NCBI GenBank assembly: GCA_034422355.1
Contig: DAOUJS010000008.1
Location: 12,051-76,050, forward strand
Reading direction: 5' to 3'
From: CATOSP01 sp034422355
Lineage (GTDB): Bacteria; Chloroflexota; Dehalococcoidia; Lucifugimonadales; UBA3495
DNA length: 64,000 bases
Numbering within the stretch: the first letter of the stretch is position 1; each line of letters starts with the position of its first letter. Both the position numbers and the translations under genes were made by a program. This document shows positions 17,384-26,247 of the stretch, in pieces. A model generated the notes under the pieces. That model saw nothing but the letters and a program-made list of their open reading frames with translations. It was not told the origin of the DNA and made no database searches.

Positions 17384-18175
17384 GTGGCGCGTCTTGAAGG
17401 AAAAGTGGCCCTGATCACAGGGGCCACAGGCGGTATCGGCCAGGCTGCAGCGAGGCTCTTCGCCGAAGAGGGCGCGCGCCTGGCATTGGTCGACCTCGAC
17501 GAAACGGCTCTCCAGGAAACCGTGCGGTCGATTGGCGAAGACATGGCGAGCTACACCGCGGCCGACGTGACCCAGCCCGAACAGGCCCAGGCCTATGTCA
17601 ACGCGGCCGTGGACCGCTGGGGCGGCATTGATGTATACCTGGCCAACGCTGGCATCGAGGGCGCCATATCTCCCATACCGGACTATCCCATAGACGTCTT
17701 CGACCGCGTCATGGCGGTAAACGTGCGCGGGGTGTGGTTGGGCATCAAGTACGTGGTCCCCGCCATGCGCCAGCGCGGAGGCGGCAGCATCGTCATCACC
17801 TCTTCCACCGCTGGCGTAGGCGGCGGCCCCGACATGTCGGCCTACACCACCAGCAAGCACGCCGTCGTTGGCCTCATGCGCACCGCCGCTATGGAAGGCG
17901 CGCCTCATGGCATCCGGGTCAACACCGTCAACCCTGCCCCTGTTGAGACCCGCATGATGCGCTCCATCGAAGAGATGCGCGCCGCGGCCCTCGACGACTC
18001 CACCATAACCGTGGAGCATCTGAAACAGGCCACCGCCTCGCGCATACCCCTCCAGCGGTACGGACATCCCGAGGAAGTGGCCAGGTTGATGCTGTTCCTT
18101 GCCAGCGACGACAGCAGCTTCTGCACCGGCGGCGTCTACATGGTGGACGGCGGCAGGTCCGCAGGCAGCCGGTAG
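17384..18175 (+). CDS. Short-chain dehydrogenase/reductase
   Basis: A 263-residue classical SDR with NAD(P)-binding TGATGGIGQ near residue 13, LANAG at about 88, catalytic serine in ITSSTAG, and Tyr-x-x-x-Lys in YTTSK at about 155. It oxidises or reduces an unknown alcohol/ketone. The GTG at 17384 is 7 bases after AAGGAG; the longer frame from 17258 lacks a site. It is followed 29 bases later by an RmlD-like gene, with probable co-transcription. Confidence 0.9.
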   Translation: MARLEGKVALITGATGGIGQAAARLFAEEGARLALVDLDETALQETVRSIGEDMASYTAADVTQPEQAQAYVNAAVDRWGGIDVYLANAGIEGAISPIPDYPIDVFDRVMAVNVRGVWLGIKYVVPAMRQRGGGSIVITSSTAGVGGGPDMSAYTTSKHAVVGLMRTAAMEGAPHGIRVNTVNPAPVETRMMRSIEEMRAAALDDSTITVEHLKQATASRIPLQRYGHPEEVARLMLFLASDDSSFCTGGVYMVDGGRSAGSR

Positions 18176-18204
18176 CCTGACCGGGGCGAAGGAGAAAAAC
18201 TCCG

Positions 18205-19086
18205 TTGCGTATCCTGGTCATCGGCGCAAGCGGCTTCATCGGCCAATACCTGGTGCGTCGCCTGGGCCAAACTCCCGGCCATGAGATCACCGGCACTTTC
18301 CTGTCTCGCCCTCCCGGAAACGACGGCAACTCCTGGCACAGGCTCGAACTGACCGACACCGGGAGCCTGGAGCAGTTATTCCGTCTGTCCCGGCCCGACG
18401 TGGTGGTGCATCTCGCCGCAATGGCCGACGTGGGAACGGCTGAACGCAACCCCGGCAGGGCTGCGGCGGTGAACACAACCGCCGCCGCAGCGATAGCTCG
18501 CCTTTGCAAGATGCACGGCGCCCGGCTGGTCTTCGTGTCAACCGAGTACGTCTTCGACGGGACCCACGGGTTCTACCGGGAAGACGACGCTCCCAACCCC
18601 ACCACTCACTACGGCCAGACCAAGTGGCAAGCCGAGCGGGAAGTAGCAAAGCTGGACTTCCCCTGGAGCATTCTCCGCACTAGCATTGTCTACGGCTGGC
18701 CCAGGCCCGGAGGGCGGAACTTCGTCCCCTGGCTGGTTGGTTCCCTGCAAAGCGGACAGCCCTACCTCGGCTCCACCGCGGTAATGCGGACTCCGGTATA
18801 CGTTGAGCATCTCGTGGATGGCATCGTGAAACTCATAGAGAACGCCTACCCCGGCACCCACCACGTTGCGGGCAAAGACTGGGTCAGCATGTACGACTTC
18901 GCCGAGGCGGTCGCCGAGGGGTTCCACCTCGACACCGGACTGGTGATTCGGACAGATGGCGCGCCCGCGCCAGCCCCCGACATGCTCGGCCTGGACTGCG
19001 CCCGGACCATGAGCCTGCTAAACTTACCTCAACCGGGCCTCACCGAGGGGATCGCGGCAATGCGGGCAAACACCCCGCACCCCTGA
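18205..19086 (+). CDS. NAD-dependent epimerase/RmlD-like sugar nucleotide reductase
   Basis: A 293-residue extended SDR: GASGFIGQYL at residues 7-16, VVVHLAAMADV near residue 70, STEYVFDGTHG near residue 115 (typical of RmlD, which has STDYVFDG), and catalytic YGQTKWQAE near residue 134. RmlD-type enzymes reduce dTDP-4-keto-rhamnose, but the sequence alone does not fix the substrate, and no other rhamnose genes are nearby. The start is TTG with AAGGAG upstream. Confidence 0.85.
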   Translation: MRILVIGASGFIGQYLVRRLGQTPGHEITGTFLSRPPGNDGNSWHRLELTDTGSLEQLFRLSRPDVVVHLAAMADVGTAERNPGRAAAVNTTAAAAIARLCKMHGARLVFVSTEYVFDGTHGFYREDDAPNPTTHYGQTKWQAEREVAKLDFPWSILRTSIVYGWPRPGGRNFVPWLVGSLQSGQPYLGSTAVMRTPVYVEHLVDGIVKLIENAYPGTHHVAGKDWVSMYDFAEAVAEGFHLDTGLVIRTDGAPAPAPDMLGLDCARTMSLLNLPQPGLTEGIAAMRANTPHP

Positions 19087-19155
19087 CCAGGCATCCCGGC
19101 GTCAGCCCGGCAGTAGCTGGACTTACCCAGGCGCAACCTGTTACAGGAGGGAGTC

Positions 19156-19593
19156 ATGCCAGTCTTAAAAGTGGAAGGCGTAACCCACTGGTCCATACCG
19201 GTCAACGACCTGAGCGAGGCCGAAGACTTCTATGGGGAACTGTTGGGGCTGGCCCCGGTGGGACGGCTGGGCAACAACATTATGTCCTGCTTCAACGTCG
19301 GCGACCACAACATCCTGCTGTGCGAGCGTCCCAACCCGGTAGACGGCCCCTTGAAGGAGGATGCGGGAGTCCACCACTCCTTCACCGTTTCTCCCGAGAC
19401 CTTCGAACTCGCCTGCAAGGTCTTCCACGAGAGAAACGTGACCATAGAGCATTTGACCTATCGCGCCCGGGGAGTGTTCACCGGCCGCGAATTGTACTTC
19501 TTTGACCCCAGCGGCAACCGCCTGGAGCTGAGAGACCCGACCTGGATCCAGGGTATGCCCGAGCCATCATTTGAAGAGTTGGCCCGAGCGTAA
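19156..19593 (+). CDS. VOC (glyoxalase/bleomycin resistance) family protein
   Basis: A 145-residue protein of two beta-alpha-beta-beta-beta modules. Metal-ligand candidates are His in VTHWSIPVND near residue 11, His in VHHSF near residue 76 and Glu in GNRLELRDP near residue 124, the pattern of vicinal oxygen chelate enzymes such as dioxygenases, glyoxalase I and epimerases. AGGAGG precedes the ATG. It ends a plus-strand run of three catabolic genes and converges on the TPP enzyme. Confidence 0.88.
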   Translation: MPVLKVEGVTHWSIPVNDLSEAEDFYGELLGLAPVGRLGNNIMSCFNVGDHNILLCERPNPVDGPLKEDAGVHHSFTVSPETFELACKVFHERNVTIEHLTYRARGVFTGRELYFFDPSGNRLELRDPTWIQGMPEPSFEELARA

Positions 19594-19669
19594 TCTTCAT
19601 CCCTGGTCGCGGCCAAAAGACTGCAACCATCCGCGACTTGGGCATTGCTGGAGCCGTGGTCAGCGCGGG

Positions 19670-21364
19670 TTAGCGCGATAGCACCACGTCCACCAGCGAG
19701 AGTTGCCCCCGGTTCACCGCGGCAAGGGCCCGTTCAAGCGCGGGCTTCAACTCCGCCGGGTCCTCCACTCGCTCGCCGTGGCCTCCGAATGGCGCGACCA
19801 GTTCGGCATAGTTGGGACCCGGAATGTCCACCCCGTGGTGGATGCCGGTCCTGGCGGCGACACCATCGGGGAAGAACTGGAGGTGCGAGTTCTGCATCGC
19901 CGCGTACTTGCCGTTGTTGAACACCACTATCATTATGGGAATGTTCTCCGCGGCGGACACGCCAAGGCTCTGGGTCACCGGATTGTACAGGAAGCAGCCA
20001 TCGCCCATCAGCGCGACCACCGGCTGCCGGGGCTTGGCCAGCTTCACCCCCAGGGCCATCCCAAGTCCCTGGCCCAGGCCGCCATTGGGGTGGAAGTAGC
20101 TCTGGGGCTTGTTCCAGTCCAGGTGCCTGAAGATCGGCCCCCGGTGCGTGATGGTCTCCTCTACGTATACCGTGTCATCGGGCATCACTTCGCCCAACGC
20201 CGCGCACAGCCACGCCGGGTCGATGGGGCGGTCGTTCCTGACCCTCTCCACCACCGCATCCGCGCTGTCCCGCATCTTGCCGTGCTCCGCGCCCCAGGAT
20301 GAACGCCTCTCTTCGACCGCGCCCGAGTCCCCATTGCTACCCGCCGCATCCAGCAGCATCTCCAGCGTCGCGGCTACGTCCCCCTCCAGGTAGACGTCGG
20401 CCTTCAAAGATTGGTATACCAGGTGCTCCTTGATGGGGTTATCGTCGATAACCACGATGTCGCCCTGGGCCGGGGCCTGCGAGGCCGGGTACCAGGGCGT
20501 CCTGCTGCCCACCAGCAGGAACAGGTCCGAGGTATCCATGAACCGGCCCAGATCGGACCCCATGTACAGTGGGTGGTCCTTGGGGAAGTTGGCGTAGTTG
20601 GGGGCAACCTCCACCACCGGGATGGCGAACTTCTCCGCCAGCCGTACCAGGTTATGGAACGCCGCCACGTCCTTGCCGCATCCCTCGGCGACGATCACCG
20701 GGTAGCTGGACTTGGAGACCAGGCCGGCCACGTGCGCTACGGCAGCGGCGTCCGGGTACACTTTCGGTGCGGCTGGCGGCTTCGTCATCCTGGCCGGTGG
20801 CGCCCATTCGGGACGCATCACCTCGATGGGTATGTCCAGGTAGGTTGGACCCTTGGGCACCCTCTGGGCCATCTCACCAGCCCGGCTCACCGTCTCGAAA
20901 AGGGTCTGGGGACTGGTGACGTGGCTGCTCCACTTGACGAACGGCTCCACCAGCCGGTTGGGACCGCCCACCACGCTCAGGTTCCGGTACCACTGGCCGC
21001 CGGGGTCGAAGTCAGGGTCTTCGCCGTAGGTGATGGACTCCCCGGAGCAGACGATCATGGGTATTTCGCCCAGGTACGCGCCATGTATGCCCAGCGAACC
21101 TTGAAGCAGGCCCACCCCCGCGTGCAGCAGCACGGCCTGAAGGCGCCCCGTTACCCTGGTGTAGCCCATCGCCATGGTCACCGCCAGGGTCTCGTGCCAG
21201 CAGTCGATGTAGCGGGGGCCATCTATCTCGTTGGTCTTCTGCCTGGCCAGGGCCTCCCACACCGACGGCCACTCGGAACCCGGCGAGGATATGATGTAGT
21301 CCACCCCCAGGTTGCGGAATGCCTCCAGTACGGCTTCCCCTCCGTCAAGTCTCTCGGTCGTCAT
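19670..21364 (-). CDS. Thiamine pyrophosphate-dependent enzyme (acetolactate synthase/benzoylformate decarboxylase type)
   Basis: A 564-residue TPP enzyme with an N-terminal PYR domain containing the cofactor-activating glutamate in CWHETLAVTMAMGYTR (about residue 58), a central domain (about 190-340) and a C-terminal PP domain with the TPP motif LMGDGCFLYNP ... VVFNN (about residues 450-480). Family members decarboxylate or ligate 2-oxo acids. AGGAGG precedes the ATG. It lies between SDR genes, fitting a 2-oxo acid catabolic role; the exact reaction is unknown. Confidence 0.88.
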   Translation of the reverse strand: MTTERLDGGEAVLEAFRNLGVDYIISSPGSEWPSVWEALARQKTNEIDGPRYIDCWHETLAVTMAMGYTRVTGRLQAVLLHAGVGLLQGSLGIHGAYLGEIPMIVCSGESITYGEDPDFDPGGQWYRNLSVVGGPNRLVEPFVKWSSHVTSPQTLFETVSRAGEMAQRVPKGPTYLDIPIEVMRPEWAPPARMTKPPAAPKVYPDAAAVAHVAGLVSKSSYPVIVAEGCGKDVAAFHNLVRLAEKFAIPVVEVAPNYANFPKDHPLYMGSDLGRFMDTSDLFLLVGSRTPWYPASQAPAQGDIVVIDDNPIKEHLVYQSLKADVYLEGDVAATLEMLLDAAGSNGDSGAVEERRSSWGAEHGKMRDSADAVVERVRNDRPIDPAWLCAALGEVMPDDTVYVEETITHRGPIFRHLDWNKPQSYFHPNGGLGQGLGMALGVKLAKPRQPVVALMGDGCFLYNPVTQSLGVSAAENIPIMIVVFNNGKYAAMQNSHLQFFPDGVAARTGIHHGVDIPGPNYAELVAPFGGHGERVEDPAELKPALERALAAVNRGQLSLVDVVLSR

Positions 21365-21639
21365 CGTAGCCTCCTAAAACGTGCGGGCTTGAGGATGTGC
21401 AAAACCACCCATGCCCGTAAAGTCCGGCGTTCCGCCCATTATACGGCGCATGGGAAGCCGGAGGCTCGCTCCGTGACCGTTGCCAGGCCATAGCCTGAGC
21501 AGGACTGGGCCGGGTCGCCGCAAGGTTTCCATTTCAGTCACAAACCGGTACAGTATCATTCAATATGGCCGGTCCGGGAGACGGCAGCGCCGTAAGTTGG
21601 ACTTTTCCCGGACATGCGCCGGAGCGTAAGGAGGGGGTC

Positions 21640-22395
21640 ATGGGACGAATGGACGGAAAGGTCGCCCTGATTAGCGGCGGGGCCAGGGGCCAGGGCGCAG
21701 CAGAAGCCAGGCTCTTCGCCCGTGAGGGTGCGAAGGTGGTTATCGGCGACCTCCTCGACGTGGAGGGGATGCGGGTCGCCGCCGAGATTGCCGAGTTGGG
21801 CGGCGAAGCCATGTACGTCCACCTCGACGTCACCAGCGAGGAGGACTGGCAGAGCGCCGTTGCCGCCGCGGTCTCCGGCTACGGCAAGCTGGACGTGCTG
21901 GTCAACAACGCGGGCATCTGGCGCAGGGGCAGGGTCGAGGACACCACGGTGGAAGACTGGGACGCCATTCAGAGCGTCAATTCCAAGGGCGTCTTCCTGG
22001 GAACGAAAGCGGCCATCCCGGAAATGCGCAACGCCGGTGGAGGCTCAATCATCAATATCTCCTCCACCGCCGGGCTGGTGGGCGGCCCCCGCAGCACCGC
22101 CTATACCGCCTCCAAGGGAGCGGTCCGGCTCTTCACCAAGGCCACCGCCATACAGTACGCCGGGGAAAACATCCGCGCCAACTCCATTCACCCCGGCCCC
22201 ATCGACACCGAGATGATCCACCAGGTCTGGCAGGGTGAGGACAACTCCAGGGAGGAATCCATAGCCCGGACGCCCCTGGGCCGGGTCGGAACGGTGGACG
22301 ACATAGCCTACGGCGCCCTGTTCCTGGCCTCCGACGAGTCGTCGTTTATGACCGGCAGCGAGCTGGTAATCGACGGCGGCAGCACCGCCCAGTGA
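21640..22395 (+). CDS. Short-chain dehydrogenase/reductase
   Basis: A 251-residue classical SDR with SGGARGQGAAEARLF near residue 14, NNAGIW near 89, ISSTAGLV and YTASKGAV (catalytic Tyr and Lys, about residues 153-157), ending in the usual VIDGGSTAQ. I chose ATG at 21640, directly after TAAGGAGG; the frame extends upstream to 21565 without a site. It is divergent from the TPP enzyme gene, with about 270 bases between them. Confidence 0.9.
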   Translation: MGRMDGKVALISGGARGQGAAEARLFAREGAKVVIGDLLDVEGMRVAAEIAELGGEAMYVHLDVTSEEDWQSAVAAAVSGYGKLDVLVNNAGIWRRGRVEDTTVEDWDAIQSVNSKGVFLGTKAAIPEMRNAGGGSIINISSTAGLVGGPRSTAYTASKGAVRLFTKATAIQYAGENIRANSIHPGPIDTEMIHQVWQGEDNSREESIARTPLGRVGTVDDIAYGALFLASDESSFMTGSELVIDGGSTAQ

Positions 22396-22423
22396 GGAAA
22401 TTGCCCGGTAGTGACGGTCAGGT

Positions 22424-22918
22424 TCAGTTGCCGGGGATATGGTCCCGCCTGTACACTCGGAATCCCCGCGCCCGGTAGTTGGGCAGGGCGTGGGGGTTGT
22501 CCAGGGACGAGGTATGAAGCCAGACCCGCGACGCCCCTATGTCCCAGGCCCGTTGCACGGCGGCGGTTAACATTGCCCCGCCCAGGCCGCGCCCAACACA
22601 CCGGGGCAGCAGGCCGAAATAGACTATCTCCACGTCGCCGCCGTCCTGCATTTCAAGCTCGAAGAACCCGGCGACCTCTCCCTCATCATACGCCAGCCAC
22701 GTTTCCACGTTGGGCGAAGCGAGCCGTTCCAGCCATTGACCGTCGGTCCAGTTGCTGCGCTCTATCCAGTTGTACTCTCCGCCAACGTCAGCGTAGAGAG
22801 AGCGGCTGAAACCGGCGTCTCTCGTATACCTCCGGCATACATTGACCGTAACCGGCGAGGGCCGCAGTTCCTTCCGGGAGTTCATCTCCAGGTAGGTGAT
22901 GGTCTCCGCTAAGGGCAC
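22424..22918 (-). CDS. GNAT family N-acetyltransferase
   Basis: A 164-residue acetyltransferase. The acetyl-CoA-binding motif A is visible as VEIVYFGLLPRCVGRGLGGAML (R/Q-x-x-G-x-G/A type, about residues 97-118, with a central RCVGRGLGG), followed by ASRVWLHTSSLDNPHALPNYRARGF, typical of the GNAT C terminus. GTG at 22918 is 7 bases after GGAG and starts just before the conserved ITYLEM segment; ATG at 22942 has no site. It overlaps the upstream Cys-cluster gene by about 10 bases. Confidence 0.85.
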   Translation of the reverse strand: MPLAETITYLEMNSRKELRPSPVTVNVCRRYTRDAGFSRSLYADVGGEYNWIERSNWTDGQWLERLASPNVETWLAYDEGEVAGFFELEMQDGGDVEIVYFGLLPRCVGRGLGGAMLTAAVQRAWDIGASRVWLHTSSLDNPHALPNYRARGFRVYRRDHIPGN

Positions 22919-23331
22919 GAAGAATCTCCACCGGCCCGCCATCCTGAAATGGCGCAGCCCGGCTCCGGCTTCTCCGGGAACTCCCGGCAGCGCCGGGGAC
23001 GGTCGGCATAGCTCCGGCAGGAAAAGTCTTGCGGGTCCAGCATGGGGCAGCGGTCCCCCGGATGGTCGGTGAACCTCAACCAGCCGCTCCCGTCGGCGTT
23101 GGCCGTGATGCGGGCCTCTACCCCCAGCCTTGCAGCGTTGGCTTGGAACCCTTCAGTCTCACCCGGTGCAAGTCGCAGTATGATGGGACCGCGGCAACAC
23201 ATCGCACGGCACTGCTCCATGCAAATCCGGCTGGCCGCCTCCGGGGTGAGGGTTATGTCCGGATGCTGGGAGTTTTGAGCATCTGACGTAGAGGCATCTC
23301 GCTGGAAAGGGGCCATTTGGAATGCGCTCAC
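22909..23331 (-). CDS. YkgJ-type cysteine cluster protein
   Basis: A 140-residue protein with the Cys pattern ICMEQCRAMCCRGP (residues 37-50), DRCPMLDPQDFSCRSYADRP and RRCREFPE, corresponding to the CxCC-type putative Fe-S or zinc cluster family (YkgJ, UPF0153). Function unknown; proposed roles include metal-dependent small-molecule modification. GTG at 23331 overlaps the stop of the preceding gene (GTGA), suggesting translational coupling within a minus-strand operon of four small genes. Confidence 0.85.
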   Translation of the reverse strand: MSAFQMAPFQRDASTSDAQNSQHPDITLTPEAASRICMEQCRAMCCRGPIILRLAPGETEGFQANAARLGVEARITANADGSGWLRFTDHPGDRCPMLDPQDFSCRSYADRPRRCREFPEKPEPGCAISGWRAGGDSSCP

Positions 23332-23576
23332 AGTTTGAGGAAAAGGGCGATGAGGCCAGCCACGATAGTAGCCCAGATGCCGCCTGTCATTAAGAATAGA
23401 AGATTAATCCGGGTGTCAATTTCCGCCCGATTCTGGACCATTTCTCGGCGAAGAGACTCTGTGGACTGCCGCGATTCTTCACGGAGTGACTGTACCGATT
23501 GGTGAAGATCCCTCAAACGGCGGTCAACCTGCTCGTATGCGCCTTCCAGCCTGCTGACCCTTCCTTCTATCACCAT
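23328..23576 (-). CDS. Small coiled-coil protein with C-terminal membrane helix
   Basis: An 82-residue protein made of a charged coiled coil (residues 1-58, many Arg/Glu/Gln) followed by one hydrophobic helix (LLFLMTGGIWATIVAGLIALF). A paralogue in layout lies at 36871-37155. Tail-anchored proteins of this type are common and unannotated in Chloroflexota; role unknown. Its stop overlaps the start of the Cys-cluster gene. Confidence 0.7.
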   Translation of the reverse strand: MVIEGRVSRLEGAYEQVDRRLRDLHQSVQSLREESRQSTESLRREMVQNRAEIDTRINLLFLMTGGIWATIVAGLIALFLKL

Positions 23577-23608
23577 ATCGTTTGCCCTTCTTCATCCGGC
23601 TCACCCCG

Positions 23609-23869
23609 CTATACCTGCCAGGCGGAACGGTAGTCCAAATCCGTGGCCCCGGTGCATAACGGCAACTCCTGGGCCTCTCCAGTCCGCCGCTGGTTGCGGC
23701 ACCCGAAATTGGCGGTGCAACGGTCGTTGGCGTCGGCATAGGGGCAGCGCCAGGTCGAGACCTCGTTGGCTGTGTCATTGATGGACCGGAAAATAGCCTC
23801 CAGCCGGGCCATGCTCCGGCGGTAACGCTCTACATCCATCTTCCGGTCCACTTGGAACGTCTCCCCCAT
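23609..23869 (-). CDS. Small four-cysteine hypothetical protein
   Basis: An 86-residue protein with a helical N terminus (VERYRRSMARLEAIFRS) and a cysteine-rich half, CPYADANDRCTANFGCRNQ and LPLCTG, suggesting a metal site with four Cys. I do not recognise a family. The start is not well defined: ATG 23869 has a weak AAGCAGG upstream, and a second ATG 10 codons later is possible. Confidence 0.65.
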   Translation of the reverse strand: MGETFQVDRKMDVERYRRSMARLEAIFRSINDTANEVSTWRCPYADANDRCTANFGCRNQRRTGEAQELPLCTGATDLDYRSAWQV

Positions 23870-23952
23870 GCCTGCTTGCCGTCCGGGGAGCAGCGGATAG
23901 GATCCATCCCCCGATGAGCCGGCACAACTCGCAGCTTCAGTTGAACTCCCGG

Positions 23953-24711
23953 TCAGGGCGCGGGCGCAGGGTCCATCTCCTTGGCCTCTTCCAGCAGGCG
24001 CGACGCCAGCTCAACGCAGGCCATCGCATCCTTGCCGTATCCGTCCGAACCCATATCGTCTGCGAACTCCTGGCTCAGAGGAGCGCCGCCCACCATTATC
24101 TTCACCTGGTCCCGCATCCCCACTTCCTCAAACGCCTCTATGGTCTTGCCCATATTGGGCATTGTCGTGGTCAGCAGGGCCGACATGCCCAGCAGTTGGG
24201 CGTCGTACTCCATCACCGCGTCGATGAACTCCTCCGGCTTCGTGTCCACCCCCAGGTCATGCACGGTGAACCCCGCGCCGCGCAGCATCATAATGCAGAG
24301 GTTCTTGCCAATGTCGTGCAGGTCGCCCTTCACCGTCCCCATGATCACCGTCCCCAGCGGCTCGACCCCCGACGCCGACAGGATGGGTTCGATGTGGGCC
24401 ATCCCGGACTTCATCGCCCGGGCCGCCACCAGCACTTCGGGTACGAAGATGATGTTGTCCCGGAACTTGATTCCCACGAGGGCCATCCCCGCGGTCAGGC
24501 CGTCGTCCAGGATGGTGTTGGCATCGAACCCGCCTTCCAGGGCCTCGACCGTCATCCGGTCAACCTCGTTATGGTCGCCAACGATCAGGTGGTAAGAAAT
24601 CCGTTGCATCAAGGGGTCGGCGTTCTCGAACAGCCCCCGGATATGCCCCCTCTCCGACGGATTGGCGATCAGGGTCAGTTCGGATTCCAGACCTTCATTA
24701 ACTTCAGACAT
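23953..24711 (-). CDS. Corrinoid (B12-binding) protein of a methyltransferase system
   Basis: A 252-residue two-domain corrinoid protein: an N-terminal helical cap (residues 25-120) and a Rossmann-type B12-binding domain with the DxHxxG motif in GTVKGDLHDIGKNL (about residues 129-142; the histidine is the lower axial cobalt ligand), then SALLTTTMPNM and VGGAPLS. It would carry a methyl group between a UroD/MtaA-type or homocysteine methyltransferase partner. The UroD-family gene lies directly upstream on the same strand. Confidence 0.9.
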   Translation of the reverse strand: MSEVNEGLESELTLIANPSERGHIRGLFENADPLMQRISYHLIVGDHNEVDRMTVEALEGGFDANTILDDGLTAGMALVGIKFRDNIIFVPEVLVAARAMKSGMAHIEPILSASGVEPLGTVIMGTVKGDLHDIGKNLCIMMLRGAGFTVHDLGVDTKPEEFIDAVMEYDAQLLGMSALLTTTMPNMGKTIEAFEEVGMRDQVKIMVGGAPLSQEFADDMGSDGYGKDAMACVELASRLLEEAKEMDPAPAP

Positions 24712-24857
24712 TCACCAAGTCTCTACTAAAGTGATTCCTGCTCTGATAGGGCTGCCACAGGTGGCGCATGGCTGGAATTCTAACAGGCACCCCACAGCCG
24801 CCTCAACAATGGCGACGACCGCCCGACCGTCCCCAGCTTGAAAACGACGCCCTCGGA

Positions 24858-25901
24858 TTACTCCCCTCCCTGCCTCTCGGCACACCACGCCTTCACCGCC
24901 CGGGGAATCTCCATCAGGTTCTCCAGCTTGGTGGCCAGGGGTACAGCGCACTCCGGGGCCACCATCTGCACTCCGGCGTCCAGGCAGCGGAACACCTCCT
25001 CTCGCACCTCCTCGGGGCCGCGGGCGTACAGCGTCTGCGGGTTGTTGATGTTGCCTACCAGTCCGATTCTGCCCGAAACCGTATCCATCGACGCCTGCGG
25101 GTCGTTCTTGGAGTCGAAATGGAATGACGCCATCCCCGTCTGGGCGATGTAGTCCATCCGGTCCAGCGTATTGCCGCAGATGTGCAGGATCAGGGGCACA
25201 CCCAGCCGCTCCGCCATTTCCTGGTGAATGTCCAGCAGGAATCGCCGGTAATAGTCTCCGCTGACCAGGTCTCCTGTAGCATGGTCCGGGAAGGTCAGGG
25301 CGTCCGCGCCCGCGGCAATCTGGGCCTCCCCGAACAGCACGGAAATCTCCTTGAGCTTGTGGAGGCACCGCATCACCATATCGGGGTCATCCACCGTCAT
25401 TATAAGGAAGCGCTCCACGCCGAATACGTGGTACGCCAGCGTCCACGGCCCCATCGTCTTGCCGATGACCGCCACCCGGTCCCCAAACTCCGCCTTGAGC
25501 ATCTCGATGGACTTGATGATGGTCTGATTGTCGGGATGCTCAAGGAATCCAGGCGGGATATGGACATCCTCCGGTCCGCTCCAGATGGGGTTCTGCATCC
25601 GCACCGTGGGCCAGTTGTCCTTGTCCTCCCACTGCATCTCGCAGCCCAGGGCCGAAGACTCCTGGATGATGGTGAAGTAGGGCATCACCGAGTCGAAACC
25701 AAGCTCGGTATGCCCAGTGGCCGCCAGCCGCGCCGCCAGCTCCGGGTCGCGGCAGGCCTGGGGAAAAGGCGCATCCACCAGGTCCATCAGCTCCACCGTG
25801 GCCACGTTGGTAGGGTTGGCCACCGGAGGACGGTCCACCGGCTTCATGGCCAAAGCATTCATAACCCGCTCCCGGGGAGTCATAGTTTCAGTGAAGGTCA
25901 T
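24858..25901 (-). CDS. Uroporphyrinogen decarboxylase family methyltransferase (MtaA/CmuA-like)
   Basis: A 347-residue UroD-fold protein. The N terminus (TPRERVMNALAMKPVDRPPV) and GDLVSGDYYRRF, PLILHICGNTLDRMD (with the zinc-ligand His-x-Cys) and the final Cys-containing part are typical of corrinoid-dependent methyltransferases rather than heme biosynthesis. ATG at 25901 follows AGGAGGCGCTGAC; upstream ATG 25946 is not needed. Adjacent to the corrinoid protein gene, so the pair probably moves a methyl group from an unknown donor. Confidence 0.88.
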   Translation of the reverse strand: MTFTETMTPRERVMNALAMKPVDRPPVANPTNVATVELMDLVDAPFPQACRDPELAARLAATGHTELGFDSVMPYFTIIQESSALGCEMQWEDKDNWPTVRMQNPIWSGPEDVHIPPGFLEHPDNQTIIKSIEMLKAEFGDRVAVIGKTMGPWTLAYHVFGVERFLIMTVDDPDMVMRCLHKLKEISVLFGEAQIAAGADALTFPDHATGDLVSGDYYRRFLLDIHQEMAERLGVPLILHICGNTLDRMDYIAQTGMASFHFDSKNDPQASMDTVSGRIGLVGNINNPQTLYARGPEEVREEVFRCLDAGVQMVAPECAVPLATKLENLMEIPRAVKAWCAERQGGE

Positions 25902-25917
25902 GTCAGCGCCTCCTTCA

Positions 25918-26247
25918 TCACAAGTCAGGCGGGTAGATATGCTCAACCTGGCCGCTGCCTATTGTCTCTAGCGCTTCCAGGATTCCAGGAATCATGGGTA
26001 GATGGTCTGCCAGCTTGTTTGTCCTGCCGTGCAGCACTATCACAGCTACGTCTGCGCCGGCTATCGTCTGCTCCTCCGGAAGCTTCTGGTCTGCCGTGAT
26101 GAGGGCGTCAAACTGGCCGCGGGCCATTGCCAATATCTGGTCATCCAGCATCCCGACCCACCGATGGAACTTGACCGTTTCAACCTGGTGCCGACTGGGA
26201 AACGAATACCGTAATCTTTCATCCAGGTTCTCATCCAGCAGCCGCAT
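25918..26247 (-). CDS. DUF5615-type PIN-like toxin
   Basis: A 109-residue protein with the DUF5615 pattern: LLDENLDERL at the N terminus (two acidic residues), then the second cluster LITADQKLPEEQ near residue 50 and VIVLHGRTNK. These are PIN-like proteins, presumed Mg-dependent RNases, paired with DUF433 antitoxins. The ATG overlaps the upstream gene's end by 17 bases and has GGAG/GGAAG before it. Confidence 0.82.
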   Translation of the reverse strand: MRLLDENLDERLRYSFPSRHQVETVKFHRWVGMLDDQILAMARGQFDALITADQKLPEEQTIAGADVAVIVLHGRTNKLADHLPMIPGILEALETIGSGQVEHIYPPDL